A DNA stretch of 46,801 bases from an uncultured Clostridia bacterium (GCA_944349635.1 CALVNH010000008.1:1-46801); one strand, 5' to 3'. Shown: positions 7,846 to 16,616, counted from the first letter of the stretch. The notes: generated by a model from the letters alone, not told the origin. Numbers and translations: made by a program.

Positions 7846-8360
7846 CATTTGAAGAACTTAACGAAATGAATGACCCTTGTAAAGATTGCCCGCTTAATGA
7901 AACCGAGTATTGCAACCGCAGGGCGTGTATGGAAGATGAGCCGCCTTGTGCGTGGGCAGAGGGTGATATAGACGAGTGGATAGCAGGTGTAGAAGATACT
8001 AATAGAAGGCTTGATGAAGCCGAGAATAGACGGATAAGGGAACAAGAAATGAAAGCCGAAATAGCGCGAAAAAAGGAGGAAACTGAACGCAGAATGCGGC
8101 TGTTTTGTAAAGAAGAAATAGGTGCAGTAAAAGCATTGAAAAATCAATACGATAAATTAAAAAAACTTGTAGATTATGCCATCTGTTATGCGGAGGCAAC
8201 AAATTTTGCAAATGAAGCATTTGGCTATAAAGAAAGGATTAGTGTGAATCCTGAAATAAAGGTTGAATTGGAAGAACTAAAAGCAAGACTAATGGAAGCA
8301 CAACAAACATACGAAGAAAAACGAAAAGAATTTTATAGATTGGAGGAGGAGCGGAAATGA
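7842..8360 (+). CDS. Cysteine-rich N-terminus plus long coiled coil, phage protein
   Basis: 172 residues from the ATG at 7842 (ATGA overlap, AAAGGGG upstream). Residues 12-40 hold CKDC, CNRRAC and a further Cys, a knuckle-like cluster ending DEPPCAW. Residues about 55-105 and 130-172 are charged helix with heptad spacing, predicted coiled coil. The second half is visibly richer in A/T than the flanking genes. Function unknown. Confidence 0.65.
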   Translation: MTFEELNEMNDPCKDCPLNETEYCNRRACMEDEPPCAWAEGDIDEWIAGVEDTNRRLDEAENRRIREQEMKAEIARKKEETERRMRLFCKEEIGAVKALKNQYDKLKKLVDYAICYAEATNFANEAFGYKERISVNPEIKVELEELKARLMEAQQTYEEKRKEFYRLEEERK

Positions 8361-8821
8361 CAAAATGCGGAAAATCATTTTTGCCCGAGTGTGAATACTT
8401 TGCCACGAACGGTTGCGTGTCACCGTTTAATTGCCCGTATAAAGTAGAAAATGAAAGTATTACAACAGCAACAAGTACGCCGTGTAATCTTTATCCGCTC
8501 GAAACAGACAAAGACAAGGAAATCTCCCGCCTGACCGCCGAAGTCGCTGAACTCCGCGCGAGGTTGGAAAAGGCGGTGGAGTTGCCCGTTAAGGTGGGGG
8601 ATTGGGTATATTGCATTGATGATAATCGGATTATAGGTGGGGAGGTAAACGAAATACGTATTGAAGAATTTAATACCACAATAACATTTGTGCGATATGA
8701 TTTTGACGGTGAGTATATTGGCGAGTGGTATGTCAGTTTGGAAAATTATAACAAAACTTGGTTCACTACTCGCGCCGAAGCCGAAGCACGGCTCAAAGAG
8801 TTGCAGGGAGGGGAGAGATGA
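8357..8821 (+). CDS. Cysteine-rich phage protein with SH3-like C-terminus
   Basis: 154 residues, ATGA overlap with the previous gene and GGAGGAGGAG upstream. The N-terminus has Cys at 4, 12, 20 and 26 (C-x7-C-x7-C-x5-C), then a helix (ISRLTAEVAELRARLEKAVEL). The C-terminal domain (VKVGDWVYCIDDN ... GEVNEIRIEE ... WFTTRAEAEARLKEL) is a pattern frequent in Clostridia phage proteins. It is likely a small beta-barrel followed by the TRAEAE helix. No function is known. Confidence 0.65.
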   Translation: MTKCGKSFLPECEYFATNGCVSPFNCPYKVENESITTATSTPCNLYPLETDKDKEISRLTAEVAELRARLEKAVELPVKVGDWVYCIDDNRIIGGEVNEIRIEEFNTTITFVRYDFDGEYIGEWYVSLENYNKTWFTTRAEAEARLKELQGGER

Positions 8822-9183
8822 AAGACTACAAACGGATAACAATGCGAGAATTTGCAGGGGTTACGGGCGACGCAATTTATAATCGTCTTGCCGAACTCGA
8901 AGACAAAATTGAGAGCGGACAGTTTATAGAATTGCCCTATGCTCCCGACCGCATTGATGTTGGGTTTACACAAACGGTGCGGTCGATACGCGATGACTCG
9001 GTGGAACTCCGCACGCCTATCTATATCGCCTTGAAAAAGGATACTTTGGAAGAGGCAAGCGCAATGCTCAAAGAACTGGAACAGAACGCGGCAGAACGTG
9101 ACGACAACGCAGACGCAATTATTTATGGACTGCGTACAGTAATCGGCGCACTCAAAGCCGATAAAAATTCCGACGAGAGGTAG
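8818..9183 (+). CDS. Hypothetical phage protein
   Basis: 121 residues from ATG 8818, overlapping the upstream TGA; GGGAGGGGAGAG is the binding site. The N-terminus (DYKRITMREFAG ... IYNRLAELEDKIESG) resembles phage proteins that open with a short helix and a LAELEDKIE segment. The C-terminus is helical and charged. It lies just before the late regulator. No family is assigned. Confidence 0.6.
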   Translation: MKDYKRITMREFAGVTGDAIYNRLAELEDKIESGQFIELPYAPDRIDVGFTQTVRSIRDDSVELRTPIYIALKKDTLEEASAMLKELEQNAAERDDNADAIIYGLRTVIGALKADKNSDER

Positions 9184-9186
9184 CCT

Positions 9187-9636
9187 ATGATACAACGTGA
9201 AAGGCAATACAAAGACCCGCGCCTGAACGCCGCCGCCGAGGAGCTGTGGAGTTACAGACAGCGGCAGTTTGAAATCAAACGCTTGCAGGCAAAATCCGAG
9301 GAACTCCGTGACCGGTATTCTGTGGGGGCAATCGCCTATGACGGCATACGGGTGCAAGGCGGCGCACGCAAAGACAAGCTCGTCCAAATCGCTGTTGAGT
9401 GGGCAGACCTGCAAGGGGAGATAATAGCGCGCACAGCGGAAGCAGAGCACGCCTTGTGGGAGATAGAATCCCGCCTACGTACTCTCCGTTATAACCAACG
9501 ACAAGTACTTGAATTATACTACATAAAGGGCTATTCCGTCATTAAGATAGCGGAGATGATGAACTATTCAGAGATTGGCGTGCGGAAGATAAAGTACAAT
9601 GGACTCAAATCCTATGCGTATGGAGCAGATGCTTGA
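9187..9636 (+). CDS. ArpU/RinA-like phage late transcription regulator (DUF1492-type)
   Basis: 149 residues with GAGAGG upstream. The first 110 residues are helical (ERQYKDPRLNAAAEELW ... GARKDKLVQIAVEWADLQ). The C-terminal 45 residues hold a sigma-70 region-4-like HTH: LRYNQRQVLELYYIKGYSVIKIAEMMNYSEIGVRKIK. This domain order is that of the DUF1492/ArpU/RinA proteins that switch on packaging and structural genes. The gene is the last of the early operon, directly before the late control region and terminase genes. Activation of the late promoter is inferred from position and family. Confidence 0.82.
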   Translation: MIQRERQYKDPRLNAAAEELWSYRQRQFEIKRLQAKSEELRDRYSVGAIAYDGIRVQGGARKDKLVQIAVEWADLQGEIIARTAEAEHALWEIESRLRTLRYNQRQVLELYYIKGYSVIKIAEMMNYSEIGVRKIKYNGLKSYAYGADA

Positions 9637-9640
9637 AATG

Positions 9641-9660
9641 TATCGCTAAGTATCTCTAAG
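9641..9660 (+). repeat. Two tandem TATC(G/T)CTAAG repeats, candidate activator site
   Basis: TATCGCTAAG is followed directly by TATCTCTAAG. The 10-base period puts both copies on the same DNA face. They lie immediately after the late-regulator gene and about 15-35 bases before a possible -10, where a class-II activator would sit. Regulator binding is inference. Confidence 0.45.
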
Positions 9661-9933
9661 ACGTGATAAACTGGTATTGTGGAAAAGCGGGGGAGAGCCT
9701 CCGACAGACCATATTAAACCTCCGGGGCGGCGGATAAATCATTCTCCATTCTCATCCTCAAACGCCGCCCCATCCTCTCTCGATGACACAGGCGAATTTT
9801 GCCTTTGATGTCATGTCCGAAGAACAAAGGGAATGCTTGCGCGGGGCATTCAGAAACCTTAGCAAGAAGCAGACAGGAGTGCACCTCCTCGGATGAGCAG
9901 GGAATAACTTATTCTTCGGATCTATACTTTGGG

Positions 9934-9957
9934 AGCCTACCTTCGGGTGGGCTTTTC
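9934..9957 (+). terminator. Intrinsic terminator before terS
   Basis: AGCCTACC (9934-9941), UUCG loop, GGTGGGCT (9946-9953) with one G-U pair, followed by TTTCC. It could stop early transcripts or attenuate the late leader. Confidence 0.75.
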
Positions 9958-9985
9958 CTTATCATGAAACAGGAGGTGTCCGATT

Positions 9986-10372
9986 GTGGCGAAGAGCAAA
10001 TACGAAAGCCACGTTGCGCCACGATTGGAAGAGATAAAAGACTGGTGCAGGAACGGTGCGACGGACGAGCAAATATACAATAGGCTGGGTATAAGCAGGA
10101 ATGCGTTTTACGAGTATCAGAAAAAACATCGTGAGTTTTATGAGTCCCTAAAATACACGAAAGAATATTGCGACGGGCAGATAGAGAACGCGCTGTTCGA
10201 GGCGGCGAAAGCGGGAAACGTGACCGCTCAGATATTCTGGTTAAAGAATCGCCGCTCGAAAGTGTGGAGGGAAAAACCCGAGGAAGACACCGGGGATAAA
10301 GCGGACGGCGGCGTGCATATCAACATCAACATAGCGGACTGCAAAGGCGGTGGGGACAATGTCGGCGAGTAA
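9986..10372 (+). CDS. terS: Phage terminase small subunit
   Basis: 128 residues from a GTG at 9986, with AGGAGGTG at 9971-9978. The N-terminal HTH (IKDWCRNGATDEQIYNRLGISRNAFYEYQKKHREF) is that of small terminases, which recognise the phage packaging site. The middle (CDGQIENALFEAAKAGNVTAQIFWLKNRRSKVW) is the conserved oligomerisation/adaptor segment of this family. Residues after about 95 are a glycine- and acid-rich tail. It overlaps the large subunit gene by 14 bases, the usual arrangement. Confidence 0.88.
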   Translation: MAKSKYESHVAPRLEEIKDWCRNGATDEQIYNRLGISRNAFYEYQKKHREFYESLKYTKEYCDGQIENALFEAAKAGNVTAQIFWLKNRRSKVWREKPEEDTGDKADGGVHININIADCKGGGDNVGE

Positions 10373-11675
10373 TACAACCGTGCCTATCCAGTATGCGCCG
10401 CTGTTCGATGATACTGTCACGGAAATCGTAGAGCCGTCGGGGAGGTGTTCGGCGAAGACGACGTCAAACGAAATCCTTGCGATTGCGTTGATGTGCGCAG
10501 GTCGCAGAAACAATGTCTGGTATTGCAGAGCAGAGAAAGGGGACATCAGAGAAACGGTGTTCTCTTCTCTTATAGTGACAATCCAGCTTATGGGGCTGGA
10601 TAAGTTCTTTACGTGGAGCTTATCGCCGTTCACGGTCACTTGTACGCTTACAGGAGCCCGGTGCTATTTCAGCGGGATAAACGGCAAGACGGACGATGAC
10701 ATGACCGCCACAAAGGGTTTTACTCCGCAGGGCGGCACGCTTGCCTTGTGCGTTCTGGACGAAGCAGACCAAGTCAAGCATTATAACCATATCACGGCGT
10801 GGGAGAGCACGGCGTACCGTTTCTTGCTCCCTCACGGAAAGCTCGTGTATGCTTACAACCCCCCGATGAACCGAAACCATTGGGCGTATCAATTCTTCGG
10901 GGATAAGGTCAAAAACGGAGCGACGAGGATATATGCGACGTGGGAAGACATCCGCGAGCTTTTACCTGTCAAGACGATACAGCAGATAGAGAAGTTCAGG
11001 AAGGACGACCCGGAGTACTACCGTTACTGGTACTTGGGTGAACCCGTGAACTTCAAAGGGATGGTTTATCCGCAGTTTGACCGCGCCAAGCACTGCAGGG
11101 ACATCTTCAAGTTCTTTGCCGAGCGGGACGTCATCCGCGAGCTCATAATCGGCATAGACGAAGGCACGGCGTTCGACAGCACTTGCGCAACGGCTCTCGC
11201 GGTTATGCAGAGCGGTAGGGCGGTAGTGGTGGACTGCTTGGAGGTAGACCCGGTGCAGACGGGTCAAAAAGCACCCACGGAAGCGAGCAGGGAACTTTAC
11301 AAGTGGCTCACGCGGTTGCTTATGAATTTCCCGTTTTTGCAAAGGGTGTCAAGACGGTGGATATTCGAGTGTGCGGAGGGCGGACAGCAACTCAAATTGC
11401 AGTTCGAGCACGACTATCACGAGAACTGTTGCCTTGTGACACAGAAGTCCATACAAGGGGACATCAAACGAGTGAGAAGTATGCTGGCAGACGGCGTACT
11501 TTTCTTTTACAGCGTTCCCGGGAAGAACACGACGGAACTGCTTATGGCGGACATCGAAAGCTATGTGTTCGACGAGAAGACGGGAATGCCGAAGAAACAG
11601 CAGCGCGACGACACGATAGACAGTTTGGAGTACGCGACCAAGCTCTATTATGATGTGCCGCTTGCTGTGATATAG
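10359..11675 (+). CDS. terL: Phage terminase large subunit
   Basis: 438 residues; the ATG at 10359 follows GGTGGGG, and a GTG at 10350 is an alternative. The ATPase part has SGRCSAKTT as Walker A (27-35) and LCVLDEADQV as Walker B plus catalytic Glu (130-139). The nuclease part begins at about 260 (LIIGIDEGTAFDSTCATAL, Asp267), continues through FECAEGG and ends with DDTIDSLEYA. The enzyme pumps DNA into the prohead and cuts concatemers. Walker A has Cys and Ala where Gly is common, a change seen in this branch. Essential late gene, directly before the portal gene. Confidence 0.93.
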   Translation: MSASNTTVPIQYAPLFDDTVTEIVEPSGRCSAKTTSNEILAIALMCAGRRNNVWYCRAEKGDIRETVFSSLIVTIQLMGLDKFFTWSLSPFTVTCTLTGARCYFSGINGKTDDDMTATKGFTPQGGTLALCVLDEADQVKHYNHITAWESTAYRFLLPHGKLVYAYNPPMNRNHWAYQFFGDKVKNGATRIYATWEDIRELLPVKTIQQIEKFRKDDPEYYRYWYLGEPVNFKGMVYPQFDRAKHCRDIFKFFAERDVIRELIIGIDEGTAFDSTCATALAVMQSGRAVVVDCLEVDPVQTGQKAPTEASRELYKWLTRLLMNFPFLQRVSRRWIFECAEGGQQLKLQFEHDYHENCCLVTQKSIQGDIKRVRSMLADGVLFFYSVPGKNTTELLMADIESYVFDEKTGMPKKQQRDDTIDSLEYATKLYYDVPLAVI

Positions 11676-11683
11676 GAGGTCTT

Positions 11684-13291
11684 ATGGCAAACACGAATAC
11701 AACGCCTACATACACGACGGCGGCGACGAGCCTTCCGTCCAGGAGAGCGTTCAGACAATATTTCAGGGCGCGTTGGCAGAACATGCAGAACATCGTCAAC
11801 GACACGGTGTTTTATGCGCTTGTACCGCCTCGCTTTCTGACTTACTACCGCGCTTTCATTGAACAATGGCTGGATTGGGCGCGGGGATTTGTCCCGCAGC
11901 TTCATCGTCAGGACTTCTTCTCCACGGGCATCGGGTACACGGTGTGCGACATCTTTGCCCGCGAATGTATGAGCGGCGGCTGGCGTATAGACAGCAAGGA
12001 TGAACAGACGGCGGAGTTTTTCGAGGAATACGCCGCAAAAGGAGATTTCGAGAGCCTGTTCAACGAGATGTTCTTTCACGCCAATGCGGGAGGGAATGCG
12101 TTGCTTGCGCTCACGCCTAACTGCGGCGGGGTGTATGCCTCCGTCTATCCCGTGAACCGTTGCATATTCGACATCGGCAGAACGGGCGACATAACGCACG
12201 CGGAACTCTTCAATCGCTTTACGACTGCGGCAGAGCCTTACTACTCAATGGAAACCCGCATAATGATAAACGGCAAGGGATACTACTTCGTGTCCTTGAT
12301 GCAGGGGTCAAACAATGTCGTTTCGCCGACGTGGAGCAGAAAGCAGAGCCTGCGCGACGTGCCGAAGGAAATCCGCTCTCAATGGGAGTACTGTTACGGT
12401 GACATCAAGCCGGGACAATGGTATACGCTTCCGATTGCGATAGGCATCGGGCTTTATAACGTGAAGAACAAGAGCGTGGCGGTGGCGATAAGCGACTTGC
12501 CCGGATACAGCGACAGCACGCTGCATACCGCGCTCGACGTGTTGTATTCCATCGACTTCAACTACACTCAGCAGCAGATGGATATGTACTGGGGACGTAC
12601 GAGGATACTGCTTCCGAAAGAGATGCGCTCCCGAAATGTTCTCACGAGTTTTCCGCAGAATTTCACGCCTACATCCGCAGACGGTGCGCCGTTGCCGCAG
12701 ATGCACATTGCGCCGACCGTAGACAATCTCGACGACGCTTTCGACACAGCGGCACTCGGTGACGACGTGTATTGCAAGGTGGTTGACCAGAACAGCGTAG
12801 ACGGCAAACCGATACAGCCTGAATTCATACAGCCCGATTTGCGTGGGGAAGCGCACAAGTACATCCGTGACGCAGACCTCGAACTGCTGGCGAGCAAGGT
12901 CGGGCTTTCGTCCTCGACGCTTGCGAATCATCTGTCATACACGCAGAGCAAGACGGCGACGCAGGTCGTTGCGGAAATGGATACGACGGAAATCAGCGTG
13001 AACAACAAGCGCAATCTTGCGTCCGTAGCCATAAACGCGATGCTTAAAGCTGTGGCGCGGTTTTACGGGCTTATTGAAGACGTGCAGATAATCTGGAACA
13101 AGTACGGGGTCAACACGCCGCAGGAGAACACAACGCTTATGAGCGAGTATCAGGCAGGGCTGATGACAAAGCGCGAATACCTCAAACGCCGTTTCCCAGA
13201 CCTCACGGACGACCAAGTCGACAAATGGATAGAGGAGTTGAAAGCGGAAGACCCGCCTATGCAGCAGGCTTTTAATCTCGGAGGCTTCTGA
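11684..13291 (+). CDS. Phage portal protein
   Basis: 535 residues, TATAGGAGG upstream. Position between terL and the head morphogenesis gene, size, and internal pattern identify it as portal: an N-terminal helix-rich base, FFSTGIGYTVCDIFARECMSGGWRI (about 78-102), FHANAGGNALLAL, and a helical stem around GLSSSTLANHLSYTQSKTATQVVAEMDTTEISVNNKRNL. That last segment is the portal stem/crown signature. The portal forms the dodecameric DNA channel at one capsid vertex. The stop overlaps the next ATG by one base. Confidence 0.9.
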   Translation: MANTNTTPTYTTAATSLPSRRAFRQYFRARWQNMQNIVNDTVFYALVPPRFLTYYRAFIEQWLDWARGFVPQLHRQDFFSTGIGYTVCDIFARECMSGGWRIDSKDEQTAEFFEEYAAKGDFESLFNEMFFHANAGGNALLALTPNCGGVYASVYPVNRCIFDIGRTGDITHAELFNRFTTAAEPYYSMETRIMINGKGYYFVSLMQGSNNVVSPTWSRKQSLRDVPKEIRSQWEYCYGDIKPGQWYTLPIAIGIGLYNVKNKSVAVAISDLPGYSDSTLHTALDVLYSIDFNYTQQQMDMYWGRTRILLPKEMRSRNVLTSFPQNFTPTSADGAPLPQMHIAPTVDNLDDAFDTAALGDDVYCKVVDQNSVDGKPIQPEFIQPDLRGEAHKYIRDADLELLASKVGLSSSTLANHLSYTQSKTATQVVAEMDTTEISVNNKRNLASVAINAMLKAVARFYGLIEDVQIIWNKYGVNTPQENTTLMSEYQAGLMTKREYLKRRFPDLTDDQVDKWIEELKAEDPPMQQAFNLGGF

Positions 13292-14376
13292 TGGCAGACG
13301 AACCGAGGGCGTTGCGCGAGGGATTGCGCGAACAGACGATAATCATCGAAGACACGACGGCGGAGCTGAAACGGCTGCTCAACCAGGCGGTGTTCGGCGG
13401 AATGCTTGAAGCGGAGTTCATCAAGAAGGCGGACAAGCTCATTATTGACAGCACCGACGAGATGAAGGACGACACCCTGAAAGCAAACGCACGTGCGATA
13501 CTGCGACGGTTCGCGAGGACGCAGTTCAAAAAACTGCGGGCAATCCTCATAGGAAACCGCGTAGGCTTTTCTTTCGCGGCGCTGGCATTGGTCAAGAGGA
13601 TTTACAATGCCGAGAGCGCAAAGGACAAGGAAACGGCTTACAGGGCATTACAGCGTATCGAGCCGCAGTTTGCCGACATGCAGATTACGTTCGAGCCGGG
13701 CAGGGCGGGGACGTGGAGATGGGCTACGCCACTCCGTATGTACTCCGAGGATTATATGAACGCCGTAGACCGCACCGCCGAAATGCTTGCTAAGGACAGC
13801 CCGAAAGACATTGACGGCTTGCCGCTTCGGTTGAAGTCCGAGATGTATGTCCGTTACCAGTGGCAGCAAGAGAATATGCGCGAGCTTCGGGAGAGCGGCG
13901 TAAAACTCGTGTGGATAAGTTCGCACGAGAATTGTTCGGAGAGATGCCAGCCTTATCAGGGGCGTCTGTACAGTATGGACGGGACGAGCGGCGTACGGGA
14001 CGGGACGCGCTATGTGCCGATAGAGGAAGCGACAGACCGTTATTATACGACCAAAGCGGGAGTGACATACAAGAACGGAACGCTGTCGGGGTTCAACTGT
14101 CGACATTACACGATACCGTACACGGAAGACGGCGAACGTCCGCCGAAGCTCACGGACGAGCGCATAGAAAAGGCGCGGGCGATAGAGCAGGAACAGCGGC
14201 GGCTCGAACGGCGCGTATACCACCTCAGGGAGAAGTATTACGCATTCAAAGACCAGAACGAAAAACGTGCGCTGAACTATTACAGGCAGGCGGCGCAGGC
14301 GAAGCGGGATTATGTCCGTTTCTGCCGCGAGAACGAAGTGGCGTGGTATCCGTCGAGGATAAGAGTCAACCCGTAA
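13291..14376 (+). CDS. Phage minor capsid protein 2 (head morphogenesis)
   Basis: 361 residues, starting on the last base of the portal stop. The N-terminal 190 residues are helical. Residues 208-272 hold the conserved Cys/His motif of the phage minor capsid 2 family: WISSHENCSERCQPYQGRLYSMDG ... FNCRHYTIPY, with Cys at 215, 219 and 270 and His at 212 and 272. The C-terminal 80 residues form a charged helix. Such proteins sit inside the procapsid next to the portal and are needed for head assembly. A strong terminator follows. Confidence 0.88.
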   Translation: MADEPRALREGLREQTIIIEDTTAELKRLLNQAVFGGMLEAEFIKKADKLIIDSTDEMKDDTLKANARAILRRFARTQFKKLRAILIGNRVGFSFAALALVKRIYNAESAKDKETAYRALQRIEPQFADMQITFEPGRAGTWRWATPLRMYSEDYMNAVDRTAEMLAKDSPKDIDGLPLRLKSEMYVRYQWQQENMRELRESGVKLVWISSHENCSERCQPYQGRLYSMDGTSGVRDGTRYVPIEEATDRYYTTKAGVTYKNGTLSGFNCRHYTIPYTEDGERPPKLTDERIEKARAIEQEQRRLERRVYHLREKYYAFKDQNEKRALNYYRQAAQAKRDYVRFCRENEVAWYPSRIRVNP

Positions 14377-14399
14377 AACAACGGCGCGCAAGCGTCATC

Positions 14400-14424
14400 G
14401 GCTCCGAGAAATCGGGGCTTTTTT
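14400..14424 (+). terminator. Intrinsic terminator after the minor capsid gene
   Basis: GGCTCCGA (14400-14407), GAAA tetraloop, TCGGGGCT (14412-14419), then a run of T to 14424. It probably sets the ratio of scaffold and capsid to upstream genes; read-through or a further promoter must feed the next genes. Confidence 0.88.
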
Positions 14425-14452
14425 AATGAAATCAAACAAGGAGGAAACCGCT

Positions 14453-14983
14453 ATGGCGTTTTTCGATAAGTTCAAAAAATCCAAACAGGAGGAAGCAAAA
14501 CCAATGGCGAAAATCGACGAAGTTCTCCGCGCGCTCGAAGAGTTGTCGGAGGACGAGAAGCAGAAGGTTGCCGCGAAACTTGCAAGCCCCGCAGACAAGA
14601 ACGGGGACGGCAAGGAAAGCACGACCGAGCAAATCGAGAGCGCGGCAGAGCATATCGCCGAGAAAGGCGCGGACGAACAGTCCGTGAAAGACCGAATTGA
14701 CGAGAGCGTTGCCGCACAGGAACGCGCGGAAGGGGACGAAGACGAACAGTCGGCAAAAGACCGCGTGGATGAAGCAATCGGCGAGGACGAACACCTTGCG
14801 GAGGAAGCGGAGGAGAAAGCCGCCGAACCCGCATACGACCCGCGCCCGGACATTGCGGCGATACGAGAAGAGGTCAAAAACCTGAAAGAGCTCGTGGTCA
14901 AATCGCAGCAGAACCCCGAACCCGTCAAGAGCGACGAGATGAAATCCAAGCTCGACGACGCGGCGGCAATCTATCTCAACTAA
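14453..14983 (+). CDS. Capsid scaffolding protein
   Basis: 176 residues from the ATG at 14453, which has AAGGAGGAA at the right distance. An in-frame ATG at 14426 abuts the terminator, and another at 14504 also follows AGGAGG, so a shorter form is possible. The protein is very rich in Glu, Asp, Ala and Lys, almost wholly helical, with no hydrophobic core. Residues 135-160 form a coiled coil (DIAAIREEVKNLKELVV). Size, charge and position directly before the major capsid gene are those of a scaffold that fills the prohead and is then lost. No separate head protease gene is seen. Confidence 0.8.
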   Translation: MAFFDKFKKSKQEEAKPMAKIDEVLRALEELSEDEKQKVAAKLASPADKNGDGKESTTEQIESAAEHIAEKGADEQSVKDRIDESVAAQERAEGDEDEQSAKDRVDEAIGEDEHLAEEAEEKAAEPAYDPRPDIAAIREEVKNLKELVVKSQQNPEPVKSDEMKSKLDDAAAIYLN

Positions 14984-15008
14984 AAAACACGGCAAGGAGG
15001 AAATGTAA

Positions 15009-16577
15009 ATGCCTATCAACAACCCCGTTGCCACTTACGGCAACATCGAAGGGCTCATCAAAAACGTACTGATGGGCTCCGGAGCAACCCAGCAAGACCC
15101 CAACGGTCGGTATTATGTTGACGGTCAGGCGATTAATGTCGAGATGTCCAGAGCAATCGCCGAGGCGATATATCTCGAAGAGCTGTTCCAGCCCGGCGTA
15201 AACTGCACCGCCGAATACACGACCGACACCTCCGGTGCAGGCGCGGTGCGTATCCTGCTCGACACGCTGTTCCGTCCCTCGTCCCGCACGCTGTCTTACG
15301 GCGGCAGGAAAGGCACGCCTGGCAACAGCGGCGTGTTTGACGCAAATCCGCCCGTGATGCCCACTACGGATGAAATCCTGCTGTATCTCAATCAGGTCAA
15401 CACGCAGGACATCATCTTCGCGGACCTTGCGAAAGAGTACATTCCGCTCAACATTATGACTTCGAAAATCAAGGGATACGGTCAGTCTGTCGCACAGGAC
15501 AGAACGGCGTCCACCCTTGCGGAAGTCATCGGCAACTGCATTTACCGCGCGCTCAACGACGGTCAGAACCTCGTCAGCGGTTTCGACGGCACGCAGGAAA
15601 ACGCCTACGCAAACCTCATTTCCCAGCTCAATGCGCTGTTCACCAACGGCGACCCCGTTACGGGCGCGATGCAGTTCCCCGTCGAGGGCAGAGTGATATT
15701 CCTGCGTCCCTCCGGCTACAACATCTTCAATCGCAACAGCGGCGTCATCCTGAACGGCTCGAACCTCGCGCAGGAAATGCTCCGCGACTTCGACCTGTCC
15801 AAGAATATGAGCGAGCGCAGGTACGTTTCTCAGTACTACATCGGCGAGTTCGGCAGACTGCACTTCTTCATCGTTCCCGACGCAATCTGGACGATGGCAG
15901 AAGCATACCTCGGTCTTGCGGCAGGCTCGCTCAAAGGCTTGCAGGGCGTTGCGTATTCCGCAAGCTCTCTCGCAGTCGGCAGAGCGGTTGACCTCGGTGT
16001 GAAGCTGCAAGACAGCAACCCGCCTTATCCGCGCGGCATAATGGCGCGACCCGTCAACCTGTGGGGTCACGAGATGATAAGAAAAGGCTATCTCATCGGC
16101 GACAGCACGTTCACCATCGACTACCTCGGCACCACGCTCAACATCCCGAACAACGCGAAGCTGTATCCCATCGCGCCCGCAGACCTCGGCACCGTTCTTT
16201 TCGGCGAGAACAAAGCGGCAAGCGTCGACGTTCCCGTGTACGGCGAGGACGGCACCGTCATCGGCTTCAAGCGCGTTGCAAAAGGTCAGTATCCTTCCGG
16301 GGACAACTGGCAGAGCGGTATGCCTCATGTGGCCGATGTCGTGGCTTCCGTGCCCGGCGGTAGCTACACCGGCGCGCAGTCCGTCACTCTCACCTCGGCG
16401 ACCAGCGGTGCGGACATCTACTACACCACGGACGGCACCACGCCCACGAAAGAGAGCAACAAGTACAGCAAGGCTGTGTCTGTCGCAAGCACCAGCACGC
16501 TGAAAGCAATCGCGGTGAAAGAGGGCTATACGCCTTCCGACGTCACCACCGAAAGCTACACCATCACCGGCGGTTGA
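15009..16577 (+). CDS. Major capsid protein with C-terminal Ig-like domain
   Basis: 522 residues; AAGGAGGAAATG gives a strong binding site, fitting high expression. Residues 1-435 are the capsid fold, supported by position after the scaffold and by sequence typical of tailed-phage shells: an N-terminal arm, a helix EMSRAIAEAIYLEELF, and RVIFLRPSGYNIFNRNSG. Residues 441-520 form a separate beta domain, VPGGSYTGAQSVTLTS ... IYYTTDGTTPT ... STLKAIAVKEGY, the signature of the chitobiase/hexosaminidase C-terminal Ig-like family. That domain should decorate the capsid outside and may hold carbohydrates. A terminator follows. Confidence 0.9.
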   Translation: MPINNPVATYGNIEGLIKNVLMGSGATQQDPNGRYYVDGQAINVEMSRAIAEAIYLEELFQPGVNCTAEYTTDTSGAGAVRILLDTLFRPSSRTLSYGGRKGTPGNSGVFDANPPVMPTTDEILLYLNQVNTQDIIFADLAKEYIPLNIMTSKIKGYGQSVAQDRTASTLAEVIGNCIYRALNDGQNLVSGFDGTQENAYANLISQLNALFTNGDPVTGAMQFPVEGRVIFLRPSGYNIFNRNSGVILNGSNLAQEMLRDFDLSKNMSERRYVSQYYIGEFGRLHFFIVPDAIWTMAEAYLGLAAGSLKGLQGVAYSASSLAVGRAVDLGVKLQDSNPPYPRGIMARPVNLWGHEMIRKGYLIGDSTFTIDYLGTTLNIPNNAKLYPIAPADLGTVLFGENKAASVDVPVYGEDGTVIGFKRVAKGQYPSGDNWQSGMPHVADVVASVPGGSYTGAQSVTLTSATSGADIYYTTDGTTPTKESNKYSKAVSVASTSTLKAIAVKEGYTPSDVTTESYTITGG

Positions 16578-16591
16578 TGAGTAACCGCACA

Positions 16592-16616
16592 GGGCAGGGT
16601 TTCCCCTGCCCTTTTT
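16592..16616 (+). terminator. Intrinsic terminator after the major capsid gene
   Basis: Perfect 8-bp stem GGGCAGGG (16592-16599) and CCCTGCCC (16604-16611), 4-base loop, then TTTTT. It isolates the abundant capsid transcript. Confidence 0.92.

Larger units (their letters stand above)
9637..9985 (+). promoter_or_regulatory. Late control region between regulator and terminase
   Basis: 349 bases without a convincing gene. It contains two tandem 10-bp repeats (9641-9660), a long 9-bp inverted repeat (9724-9732 with 9763-9771) that could fold in the leader RNA, and an intrinsic terminator (9934-9957) just before terS. A 37-codon frame at 9783-9896 has no ribosome binding site. A TATTGT at 9675-9680 is a possible -10, with no good -35, which would suit an activated promoter. 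Confidence 0.5.

Noticed and set aside
9783-9896. 37-codon frame in the late control region
   Set aside because: No Shine-Dalgarno and no recognisable protein; the region is better explained by regulatory repeats and hairpins.
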